Origin: Spirochaetota bacterium | Lineage (GTDB): Bacteria > Spirochaetota > UBA4802 > UB4802 | NCBI GenBank assembly: GCA_018399855.1 | Contig: JAGYNX010000143.1 | Span: 1 to 5,693, forward strand | Reading direction: 5' to 3' | DNA: 5,693 bases | Shown here: positions 1 through 5,686 of the stretch, in pieces | Layout of the letters: each line of letters begins with the position of its first letter | How positions within the stretch are numbered: position 1 is the first letter of the stretch | Notes under the pieces: generated by a model | Database searches by the model: none | Told to the model about the DNA's origin: nothing | The model's input: only the letters and a program-made list of their open reading frames with translations | Translations under genes and position numbers: made by a program

Positions 1-465
1 ACCTTTCTCAGTAAACCCGGTTGCCTGATGTCCATGAAACACGAACAACGTATTATCCCTGTATTCCAGCCGCAACGCATGCAGCAGATGTCCTTCCAGT
101 TCGGGCATCTTCCTGTAATGCAACAGGTAATCATGATTACCAATAATTTTATACAGTCCGCAGCAATGGGCAAAACGGTTGAAAAGCGTATACATGTGTT
201 TCCATCGTTTCATGACAGGATCAAGATCGAACCGGTGCAGCTCCTCGATATCACCGTTCAATACCAGGGTAAACCTGTTCTCCAGGTAATAGTCCCGTAA
301 CACATGTTCCACCAGGTCAGCATTTATCAGGAAGGCATCACGTTTACCACCATTACCAAGATGCAGATCGCTTATGATGACGATACGGTCTTTATCATCG
401 ATCTGCTTTTTATACGCGTCATTGAAAAGCCTGCTGAGATTATCTTCTATTATGTCCAGTTTCAT
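1..465 (-). CDS. Calcineurin-like metallophosphoesterase (N-terminal 155 residues; C-terminus beyond window)
   Basis: The frame read leftward from ATG at 465-463 stays open to the left edge, so the C-terminus is missing. It shows the metal-binding motifs of the calcineurin-like phosphoesterase fold in order: SDLHLGN (D33, H35), NGDIEE (G71, D72), GNHD (109-112) and FHGH (H144, H146). These residues hold the two-metal centre that hydrolyses phosphomono- or diesters in this superfamily. The substrate cannot be read from the sequence. The layout recalls LpxH-like and Ser/Thr-phosphatase-like members, but I would not assign either. No convincing Shine-Dalgarno sequence precedes the ATG. TTG at 483-481 is an in-frame alternative, and an in-frame stop lies at 498-496. 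The FemAB-family gene is 111 bp upstream on the same strand, so co-transcription is possible. No signal peptide is visible, so it is probably cytoplasmic. The family call is firm; the function is open. Confidence 0.88.
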   Translation of the reverse strand, partial: MKLDIIEDNLSRLFNDAYKKQIDDKDRIVIISDLHLGNGGKRDAFLINADLVEHVLRDYYLENRFTLVLNGDIEELHRFDLDPVMKRWKHMYTLFNRFAHCCGLYKIIGNHDYLLHYRKMPELEGHLLHALRLEYRDNTLFVFHGHQATGFTEKG

Positions 466-576
466 TGTGTTATACAGTAACAATTGAGTTTCACTTCAAG
501 TGTAGTACATTTTCCGGTGTAAAGCAATAGTTGCGGGGGGTGTAGTGCACGTTACAGGGAAACCATCAACCACATA
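466..576. other. Short intergenic spacer between FemAB-family gene and phosphoesterase
   Basis: This is 111 bp with no coding potential that I can support. It contains an 11-nt palindrome CACTTCAAGTG (492-502). A second small inverted repeat, TGTTA/TAACA (468-472 and 478-482), lies just upstream of the phosphoesterase ATG, where a ribosome binding site would be expected. It also has a loose direct repeat beginning GTGTAGT (about 500 and 540). None of these forms a GC-rich stem followed by a T-run, so no intrinsic terminator is evident. That leaves read-through from the FemAB gene into the phosphoesterase possible. Confidence 0.4.
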
Positions 577-1569
577 TCACATGGCCGCTTTTATATTTCT
601 CACCATCATGTACCCCTGTTCATCAACAGGATAATCCCAGCAGCCGCGATTATGCACTACCTTGCCCCCAAATCCTTTTTTAAAAGTATACAGTCCATTT
701 TGGGGGTGGACGGGGTCATTATTCGGGGGAATTCCAAACAGGTCATACCTGTGACAACAGGCCGACCTTGCCATCTTGATCGCCTCCCACTGCAGCAGGT
801 AATTTGGCATATGGTCACGCCAATTCGGGGAAGAACCCGCGAAGAGATAATACCCCATATTCCCATATAACCCCAGTATCATGCCCGCCAGAATTTCTTT
901 GCCCTTTGTGGCAATAAGCAGTCGAAATGAAGGAACGATGCGTGAATCACCCGTTTTTTCCTGGAAAGAATCAGCAGACTGAAAAAGATTTTGAAAATAC
1001 TCAAGTTTCTCCGCCTTGAACCCTTTCCTTAAAGCAGTATCATGATACAACCGGTACCAGTCTGCAAGATATTTTAACGGGGCATCCTGCACAGTAACCC
1101 CCTTCTTTAATGAACGGCGGATACTGTTCCTGGTATTCTGACGCATGTCCATGAAAAGGTCGTCTTGGTCCTGATGCAATGCTATTTCCACCGTATCCGG
1201 AGGCAAAAGGTCATCGGGAGATTTTCGAAGATTCTTCTCACGGGTAAAATAATTCATTCGAATCTCACGTACTTCATGACGGGGAGGCCCAAGCCAGAAC
1301 CCTGTTTCAGTATAATGTGACGACGTATCATAAGGGTTATCCCACACAGTATCAAATCGCACAAACACGGTTTCATCGGGCAGGTGTGATTTCAGCTGCC
1401 GGGCAAGCGCCTCCATGAATGGGCCCTGGTCTTCTTCGGGCAACGCGATTTGCGGAGCCCTGGGACAATACACGTATACGTACTCCCCCCCTATCCTGCG
1501 TTCAATGGTCACCAGTGGAAAGACAACCTGTCCATATCTAACCATGAACGCCCGGGCATCACGTTCCAT
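577..1569 (-). CDS. FemA/FemB-family peptidoglycan-type aminoacyl transferase (GNAT fold)
   Basis: The coordinates run from the first in-frame ATG (330 aa), but the real protein very probably starts upstream, near 1668 (see the separate entry). FemAB proteins have two GNAT-like domains and usually transfer an amino acid from aminoacyl-tRNA to a peptidoglycan precursor; relatives acylate other substrates. Counted from this ATG, family features are the basic helix MRQNTRNSIRRSLKKG (142-157) and YYLFAGSSPNWRD (240-252). These are followed by PNYLLQWEAIKMA (255-267), YDLFGIPP (275-282) and GLYTFKKGFGG (292-302), the usual C-terminal signature. AAGG lies 6 nt before the ATG and could act as a ribosome binding site, but starting there would remove a conserved N-terminal motif. 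The downstream neighbour on this strand is the phosphoesterase. No membrane segment or signal peptide is visible, so it is probably cytoplasmic at the inner membrane face. The substrate amino acid cannot be inferred. The family call is firm; the exact role is moderate. Confidence 0.9.
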   Translation of the reverse strand: MERDARAFMVRYGQVVFPLVTIERRIGGEYVYVYCPRAPQIALPEEDQGPFMEALARQLKSHLPDETVFVRFDTVWDNPYDTSSHYTETGFWLGPPRHEVREIRMNYFTREKNLRKSPDDLLPPDTVEIALHQDQDDLFMDMRQNTRNSIRRSLKKGVTVQDAPLKYLADWYRLYHDTALRKGFKAEKLEYFQNLFQSADSFQEKTGDSRIVPSFRLLIATKGKEILAGMILGLYGNMGYYLFAGSSPNWRDHMPNYLLQWEAIKMARSACCHRYDLFGIPPNNDPVHPQNGLYTFKKGFGGKVVHNRGCWDYPVDEQGYMMVRNIKAAM

Positions 1570-1668
1570 GTATGCCTTGAAATAACCCCAGAATCCGCTC
1601 TGAAACAGTTCATCATAGAAGTGAACGGATGAAAAATCTACCGGTTGTATGTGGATACTTGAATCGAT
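1570..1668 (-). other. In-frame N-terminal extension of the FemAB gene, no canonical start codon
   Basis: Upstream of the ATG at 1569 the frame stays open to a stop at 1707-1705. It encodes IQPVDFSSV, then ELFQSGFWGYFKAYM leading directly into ERDARAFMV. A pattern of the type 'LFQSxFWGxFKA...ARAF' is the usual start of FemAB-family proteins, so this stretch is almost certainly translated. I find no ATG, GTG or TTG in frame between the stop and 1569. GAGG (minus strand, plus-strand 1680-1677) lies 8 nt before ATC at 1668-1666. That spacing would suit initiation at ATC and give a protein of 363 aa, near the family's usual size. Other near-cognate codons are ATC at 1656 and ATA at 1650. The alternatives are a mutated start codon, a consensus error, or a truncated protein from 1569. 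Confidence 0.6.
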
Positions 1669-1701
1669 TTGCCTGTCCTCGTTGAAATGATGTCTGTTTT
1701 T

Positions 1702-1730
1702 ATACTATCAGCAATATACAACAGAACCAA
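1702..1730 (-). promoter_or_regulatory. Candidate promoter for the leftward FemAB/phosphoesterase pair
   Basis: On the minus strand TTGGTT (1730-1725) and TAGTAT (1707-1702) are 17 nt apart. They match the sigma-70 consensus at 3/6 and 4/6 positions. Transcription would begin near 1695, giving a leader of about 27 nt that contains the GAGG (1680-1677). An alternative -10, TATAAA, lies at 1703-1698. The spacing and position suit the long form of FemAB, but the element matches are weak and the region is AT-rich, so chance matches are easy. Confidence 0.25.
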
Positions 1731-1775
1731 TAAAAAAATGACTCTCTTACCGGGACTCTGTATGGCATAATACTC

Positions 1776-1815
1776 AACGGGGGTTCACACAGAGACACAG
1801 AGACACGGGGCACAC
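1776..1815 (+). repeat. Left arm of 40-bp perfect inverted repeat
   Basis: The arm begins AACGGGGGTTCACACAGAG and continues through a second ACACAGAG-type unit to GGGGCACAC. It is identical to the reverse complement of the right arm over all 40 positions. Such long exact identity implies recent origin, gene conversion, or selection on the palindromic structure. Confidence 0.95.
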
Positions 1816-2019
1816 TGAGATTTTCGTTCTATATTGTTATTCCGTCAGGATATAATATCATTTCAATCTTTTAGAGTTTTTACAGTTAAGGGATATTTAT
1901 AGCTTCTGATTTGAGTTGATATATTTCTTAGCCTGTAAAATCTATACCCTGTATCAAACTTTACAACAATAGTGTACTCTACTGATAAAACGAAACGTAC
2001 CTGTATTGACCAACTCTCT

Positions 2020-2059
2020 GTGTGCCCCGTGTCTCTGTGTCTCTGTGTGAACCCCCGTT
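2020..2059 (-). repeat. Right arm of 40-bp perfect inverted repeat
   Basis: This is the reverse complement of 1776-1815, with no mismatch. It begins GTGTGCCCC and ends GAACCCCCGTT on the plus strand. It lies about 110 bp upstream of the secreted-protein start and outside the nearest candidate promoter. A transcript crossing both arms would form a 40-bp stem. Confidence 0.95.
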
Positions 2060-2099
2060 CAGTTCTAATCTTACGAAAAGCCAATGATGATAAAATTCC

Positions 2100-2127
2100 T
2101 TGAAATATTTAGCATACGATATAGTAT
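2100..2127 (+). promoter_or_regulatory. Candidate promoter for the secreted-protein gene
   Basis: TTGAAA (2100-2105) and TAGTAT (2122-2127) are separated by 16 nt. Each matches 4 of 6 consensus positions, and they end about 40 nt before the ATG. A TATAAT perfect to consensus lies at 2151-2156, but it is too close to the start codon and has no matching -35. The surrounding sequence is AT-rich, so this is only a plausible site. Confidence 0.25.
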
Positions 2128-2168
2128 TCTCCTATTCAGTATAAAACCTGTATAATTCCGGAGATTTT

Positions 2169-3200
2169 ATGAAGCTAATTAAATTAAGTCTTATACTTTC
2201 TGTTTGCATGCTGTTCCTGGGTTCAATTACCGCGTTCGCAGAAGACCTTCAACTGGAAGTCAAAAAAAGCCAGGTTGAGTATTCCATACACACCGCTACT
2301 CAGTTTGATACATCACGGTTGAAAGAAATTGAATCGTTAAACAAGAAGCTTTTTGACAGTATTCAGAAGGACAAAGCCCAGGTGATGTATGACATGTCAA
2401 TCCCGCAGGCACAGCAACAGGGCACGGAATTATTTGAAAAATTTTATACCGATTACGGGAAAGTGATACGTGAGAACGAGATCAGCCTTGTAAAAAACTT
2501 TTATGTGAAAGTGAAAGGTGAAACAGGAAGTGGATCATTTACTATACCGGTAAAGCATACCGGCAATTACCAGGTAACTTTTCCCGCCCTCTACGCAGAA
2601 ACCGTGATCTCCCTGTATTCATTCAAGCATGAAAACAACCAGTTTCATATCACAATTGTATATGGAAAGACAGATGGCAACTGGAAATTATATGCCTTCA
2701 GGCTGGGGCCTTATAAGCTTCTTGATCAGAATGCCATTGATCTCTACAAGAAGGCACAGGTACTGGAGAAAAAAGGTCACACCGTAATGGCCCTGCTGTG
2801 GTTGTCAAACATCGACGCGTATTTAAAACCGTCTCCCTTCGCAACTTATCCCGATGAAGAGAAAATAATGGAATATCGCAAAAAACTCACCAAGAAGATC
2901 GATGATACACATTCTTTTCCCATTGAAATGACATCTATCGAATCAAAGCCGAAAATATATACCATCGGATCTGTCTTTGTTCAAAAAGACCTTATTCCCG
3001 TTATCAAGTATCGTAGTACACTCTACGAAAAGTCTGAAGCAGTGCTGCAGAAAGAAGCAGAAGCCATAACCGGCAAGATCGAAGACCTGTTTCCAGGTAT
3101 TACCGTGTATCAAAAGAACCTTCTGTTCCAGGTATTTCCCCCTGAAGGTGAAGATTCAGAGGACAAGAAGAGCAAAGCGGTGTATACGGAGATTAAGTAA
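2169..3200 (+). CDS. Secreted/periplasmic protein of unknown function with N-terminal signal peptide
   Basis: I do not recognise this 343-aa protein as a named family. Residues 1-24 form a standard Sec signal peptide: a basic start (MKLIK), a hydrophobic core and an AFA site, with likely cleavage before E25. There is no lipobox cysteine near the cleavage site, so a lipoprotein is unlikely. The mature part has a charged helical region (about 47-110), then a segment that looks strand-rich (about 111-180, including FYVKVKG, HITIVYGK and GNWKLYAFRLG). This vaguely resembles small alpha+beta folds of the DUF3887/NTF2-like type. Next comes a helical hairpin (188-222) reminiscent of one TPR-like unit, a further mixed domain, and an acidic/lysine-rich tail (326-343). 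CGGAGA (2159-2164) lies 4 nt before the ATG and supports this start. The gene is divergent from FemAB, and the next plus-strand gene is 176 bp away, so it may be monocistronic. It probably acts in the periplasm or outside the cell. Confidence 0.85.
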   Translation: MKLIKLSLILSVCMLFLGSITAFAEDLQLEVKKSQVEYSIHTATQFDTSRLKEIESLNKKLFDSIQKDKAQVMYDMSIPQAQQQGTELFEKFYTDYGKVIRENEISLVKNFYVKVKGETGSGSFTIPVKHTGNYQVTFPALYAETVISLYSFKHENNQFHITIVYGKTDGNWKLYAFRLGPYKLLDQNAIDLYKKAQVLEKKGHTVMALLWLSNIDAYLKPSPFATYPDEEKIMEYRKKLTKKIDDTHSFPIEMTSIESKPKIYTIGSVFVQKDLIPVIKYRSTLYEKSEAVLQKEAEAITGKIEDLFPGITVYQKNLLFQVFPPEGEDSEDKKSKAVYTEIK

Positions 3201-3249
3201 CATTTAAACATGAAGTAATGTAGTAACTATTATTCTTTCCAGAACCTGT

Positions 3250-3274
3250 AAGTGTCGAAGCTTTGACCACACTT
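3250..3274. other. Small hairpin downstream of the secreted-protein gene
   Basis: AAGTGT (3250-3255) and ACACTT (3269-3274) form a 6-bp inverted repeat. Its inner TCGAAG/CTTTGA bases could extend the stem with a bulge. It starts 50 bp after the stop codon, but no T-run follows on the plus strand. It is therefore a poor intrinsic terminator and may only be a chance structure. Confidence 0.2.
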
Positions 3275-3296
3275 AGTCTATACATCAACTCGTTTG

Positions 3297-3330
3297 AGCT
3301 TTTAGGGCTCCTTTTAAGGCTCTGACCCCT
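3297..3330. repeat. REP-like element, copy A (GGGGTCAGAGCCTT family)
   Basis: On the plus strand, AGCTTT (3297-3302) can pair with AAGGCT (3316-3321) using one G-T pair, and G3296/C3322 extends the stem. It is followed directly by CTGACCCCT. The last 15 bases (3316-3330) are identical to copy B at 4967-4981, and the stem-loop half is similar with an indel. Read on the minus strand this is a GGGGTCAG guide-like tract followed by a hairpin, the general architecture of REPs used by RAYTs. It sits 47 bp upstream of the carboxypeptidase start, apart from any transposase gene, as dispersed REPs do. Confidence 0.65.
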
Positions 3331-3376
3331 GTTCGCATGGTAAGCCCAATAACAATCACGATTATAAGGATTTTTA

Positions 3377-4870
3377 ATGTCATCATCAGCATATAAAACT
3401 ATAGAAAGCCGTTTCAGTGAAATATCCCTTATGGGTGAAATAATGGAAGCTCTCTCGTGGGACCAGGAGGTCTACATGGCAGAAGGTTCCGTGGAGTCGC
3501 GTGCAGCGCAGCTTGCCTGGCTCAGCGGCAGGGCCCATGAATTGCTGACCCGTCCCGACTGGGAGGATCTACTTGGGGAAGCAGACGCACACAGTGATTC
3601 GCTTACCCACTGGCAGCAGGCAAACCTCAGGGAAGCCCGCCGGGAATGGATTCACGCTGCCGCACTTCCCGGAAAGCTGGTTGAGGCTCTGACCCTCGCT
3701 ACATCAAGGGGAGAAGTTGCGTGGCGAAATGCAAGGAATGAGGATGATTTCAGCATTTTCGTCCCCCATCTGAAAAAAATTCTTGAATTGACCCGTGAAA
3801 CCGCTGTTCTGAAAGCTGATGCTCTGGACACCACCCCCTACAATGCCCTTGTTGACCAGTTTCAACCCGGTCTCACCACCCACACGATCGACCTGGTGTT
3901 TGACAGTTTAAAAGATTTTCTTCCGGGATTTCTTATAGAGGTACAACACGCTCAAAACATTTCAAAAGATGATGTTGCTTTCAAAAAAAGCTACAGCGGA
4001 AGAAAACAGGAAGAACTCTCATTAAGAATCATGGATATTATGGGCTTTGACTTTAAACGTGGCCGCCTGGATATCAGCGCTCATCCATTTACGACGGGAC
4101 ATCCGCTTGATACAAGAATTACCACCGCCTACAGGGAGCATGATCCGCTTTTTGCTCTCACCGCCACTATCCACGAAACCGGTCATGCCCTCTACGAGCT
4201 CAATCGTCCCCTGGATTGGCGTTTGCAGCCGGTGGGATATGCCCGTGGTATGGTTGTACACGAGGCAATGTCACTTTTCATGGAAAAAATGGTGGCTCTG
4301 ACCCCCGAGTTCATCCAATTCATCACACCCGTAATGCAGAAAGTTTTCGGAAACTTCGCCGAACTCTCATTTGAACATCTCTACCAGGTAACCAGGCAGG
4401 TGCGGCCAGGGTATATTCGTATTGAAGCGGACGAGGTTACCTACCCGCTGCATGTTATTTTACGATATGAGCTTGAACTACTTCTTTTGGATGACAAGTT
4501 GAAGGTCGAGGATATACCCGAAGCATGGAATGACAGGATGAATGAGTACCTCGGGATCCGACCTCCAGGTAACGCAAAGGGATGCCTGCAGGATATTCAC
4601 TGGGCACATGGGGCGTTTGGTTATTTTCCGTGTTACACCCTTGGCGCGGTAATGGCATCACAGCTTTTTGCTGATCTGAATGAAGTATACAGTACTACAA
4701 GTGTAGATATTCAGCAGGGTCGTTTTACGGGTATCGTTGACTGGTTGAAGGAAAGAATATACGACAGGGCAAGCCTGCTTCCCTTTGATGACCTGGTACA
4801 TGCGGTATCCGGACAGTCCATAAGCACAGAACCGTTTATAAAACATCTCAGGGAAAGGTATGCGGTATAA
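3377..4870 (+). CDS. M32-family metallocarboxypeptidase (carboxypeptidase Taq type)
   Basis: This is a zinc/cobalt-dependent enzyme that removes C-terminal residues from peptides (EC 3.4.17.19 type), probably in the cytoplasm since there is no signal peptide. At 497 aa it has the full family length, which is around 500. Ordered family motifs are HPF (236-238), DTRIT (245-249), the metal-binding HETGH (266-270; H266, H270, catalytic E267) and HEAMS (295-299; E296 as third ligand). IRIEAD (347-352), GCLQDIHW (402-409) and GYFPCYTLG (415-423) follow. The usual fourth motif is HE(S/G)Q, as I recall it; here it reads HEAM, so the polar pair after the ligand glutamate is lost. AAGGA (3366-3370) lies 6 nt before the ATG and supports this start. 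REP-like copies lie 47 bp upstream and 79 bp downstream. It was probably transcribed on its own. The family call is firm, and activity is likely but affected by the motif change to an unknown degree. Confidence 0.96.
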   Translation: MSSSAYKTIESRFSEISLMGEIMEALSWDQEVYMAEGSVESRAAQLAWLSGRAHELLTRPDWEDLLGEADAHSDSLTHWQQANLREARREWIHAAALPGKLVEALTLATSRGEVAWRNARNEDDFSIFVPHLKKILELTRETAVLKADALDTTPYNALVDQFQPGLTTHTIDLVFDSLKDFLPGFLIEVQHAQNISKDDVAFKKSYSGRKQEELSLRIMDIMGFDFKRGRLDISAHPFTTGHPLDTRITTAYREHDPLFALTATIHETGHALYELNRPLDWRLQPVGYARGMVVHEAMSLFMEKMVALTPEFIQFITPVMQKVFGNFAELSFEHLYQVTRQVRPGYIRIEADEVTYPLHVILRYELELLLLDDKLKVEDIPEAWNDRMNEYLGIRPPGNAKGCLQDIHWAHGAFGYFPCYTLGAVMASQLFADLNEVYSTTSVDIQQGRFTGIVDWLKERIYDRASLLPFDDLVHAVSGQSISTEPFIKHLRERYAV

Positions 4871-4948
4871 TAATTTCAGAGAATTCAGACGGGGAATTTC
4901 ATATTAAACTCTGCTCTATTATAATAATATATATCAATCTACCCATCA

Positions 4949-4981
4949 AGCCTTCCAGGGCTCTCCAAGGCTCTGACCCCT
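4949..4981. repeat. REP-like element, copy B, next to the RAYT gene
   Basis: AGCCTT (4949-4954) and AAGGCT (4967-4972) form a perfect 6-bp stem around a 12-nt loop, followed by CTGACCCCT. Read on the minus strand it is GGGGTCAG followed by the hairpin, beginning 26 bp beyond the transposase stop codon. It shares 15 exact bases plus a similar stem with copy A. In known RAYT systems a conserved short tract at the 5' foot of a hairpin is the recognition signal, so this is a likely substrate of the neighbouring enzyme. The structure might also weaken read-through from either side, but it lacks the form of a canonical terminator. Confidence 0.7.
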
Positions 4982-5006
4982 TTTCCAGAACATGTGTCCC
5001 TCTTCC

Positions 5007-5600
5007 TTAAAACAGAATTCCCCTTCGCTTCCGGTACATATCCTCATAGTAGAGCATCTGTTTCCTCCGCTCCTCAAAGGTATCTCCTCCTAAGATGAAA
5101 AGATACTCATGTACCACTACTTTTACCCGGCTTTTGTAATCAGGATCCATGTAAAAATTGAAACTACTCCAACGCCAATCCCTGGGATCTTTGACCAACC
5201 CTTTTACAACAGGATTATACGCGAGATAGCATATTAACCATATAAGATACACCACCTGGTTATCTGAAAATTCAATTACCTGGTCCTTGAAACGCTCATT
5301 CCAGAAAGGGCCAGTTCGGTTATGCTGGCTATTGTATCTTTCAGCAAACCGGGCTTTAATATACTGCATAATACGGGATATGGAAGCCTCTCCTTTTTTA
5401 GTCTTGATGATAAAGTGGAAATGGTTGTCCATGATCTGGTAGGCAGTCAGATCAAAGTCATACTTCTCCTGGGTGTCGATGATAACCTGTTCCAGCATGG
5501 AAGCCGCATTGTGGCTCAAAAGCAGTGCCTTTTTCTCAATGCATCGTGAATAGACATGATGGGTAATGCCCTGTATTTTACTTCGTAGTGGTCGTGGCAT
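5007..5600 (-). CDS. REP-associated tyrosine transposase (RAYT), Y1_Tnp / IS200-like HUH superfamily
   Basis: This 197-aa single-strand DNA endonuclease-type protein carries HFH (60-62), the HUH metal-binding pair, within YQIMDNHFHFII. It also has the RAYT blocks RIMQYIKARFAERYN (76-90), GPFWNERFKD (97-106), CYLAYNPVVKGLVKDPRDW (124-142) and WSS (144-146). The catalytic tyrosine is probably Y125, in the 'YxxxNPxxxGLV' block, by analogy with other RAYTs; Y80 is less likely. RAYTs cleave and join REP hairpins in single-stranded form and are usually single-copy, domesticated relatives of IS200/IS605 transposases. GGAGG (plus-strand 5613-5609) lies 8 nt before ATG 5600-5598 and fixes the start. 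The frame is intact and all family blocks are present, so the gene appears functional. REP-like copy B lies 26 bp past the stop, and a GGGGTCA tract lies upstream at the window edge, consistent with flanking inverted REPs. Confidence 0.93.
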   Translation of the reverse strand: MPRPLRSKIQGITHHVYSRCIEKKALLLSHNAASMLEQVIIDTQEKYDFDLTAYQIMDNHFHFIIKTKKGEASISRIMQYIKARFAERYNSQHNRTGPFWNERFKDQVIEFSDNQVVYLIWLICYLAYNPVVKGLVKDPRDWRWSSFNFYMDPDYKSRVKVVVHEYLFILGGDTFEERRKQMLYYEDMYRKRRGILF

Positions 5601-5686
5601 GGTTAGAACCTCCGGTTTATTTACAAGTCTCTACCCTTCTATACGCAGAAAATGACCGGGGAATAAAAAAAAGTTGTAAAAAACCA

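Larger units (their letters stand above)
1772..2063. mobile_element. MITE-like element: long terminal inverted repeats around an AT-rich, non-coding core
   Basis: Two arms of 40 bp, perfectly complementary to each other (1776-1815 and 2020-2059), flank about 204 bp of AT-rich sequence. With one mismatch at each end the arms extend to 1772-1820 and 2015-2063 (47 of 49). Each arm contains short tandem ACACAGAG units next to a GGGG tract. The core encodes no convincing protein. It holds an 11-nt palindrome GATATAATATC (1849-1859) and a spaced TGTAAA/TTTACA pair (1934-1939 and 1960-1965). It lies between divergent genes. The structure fits a small non-autonomous transposable element, or two copies of one dispersed repeat facing each other. 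No clear target-site duplication is visible, which weakens the transposon reading. The inverted repeat itself is certain; the mobile origin is inference. Confidence 0.5.

Noticed and set aside
28..300. Plus-strand open frame of 90 codons
   Set aside because: It lies antisense to the phosphoesterase, whose frame shows all metal-binding motifs. This one shows no motif.
1..465. Naming the phosphoesterase lpxH
   Set aside because: The motifs fit the superfamily generally. The NGDIEE block and missing C-terminus do not allow assignment to UDP-diacylglucosamine hydrolase.
712..718. GGGGTCA inside the FemAB gene considered as a REP-like copy
   Set aside because: It is only 7 bases, with no AGAGCC continuation or hairpin, and lies in a coding region. 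It is consistent with chance.
652..870. Overlapping open frames on both strands inside the FemAB gene
   Set aside because: They are out-of-frame shadows of the strongly conserved FemAB C-terminal signature.
1783..1815. Short tandem ACACAGAG units considered as a CRISPR array or microsatellite
   Set aside because: There are only two or three 8-bp units with no spacers. They are part of a long inverted-repeat arm.
1863..2084. Open reading frame on the minus strand, 73 codons, running through the right inverted-repeat arm
   Set aside because: Its N-terminal half is translated repeat sequence (TQRHRDTGHTE) and the rest is AT-rich core. There is no good ribosome binding site and no recognisable domain.
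2151..2156. Perfect TATAAT considered as the -10 of the secreted-protein promoter
   Set aside because: It ends only 12 nt before the ATG, so transcription would begin at or after the Shine-Dalgarno sequence. No -35 lies at the right distance.
4022..4846. Several minus-strand and alternate plus-strand frames inside the carboxypeptidase gene
   Set aside because: The plus-strand frame carries the whole M32 motif set. The others have no motif or ribosome binding site.
4871..4948. Intrinsic terminator after the carboxypeptidase gene
   Set aside because: The region has AATT-type short repeats and AT-rich runs, but no GC-rich stem followed by a T-run.
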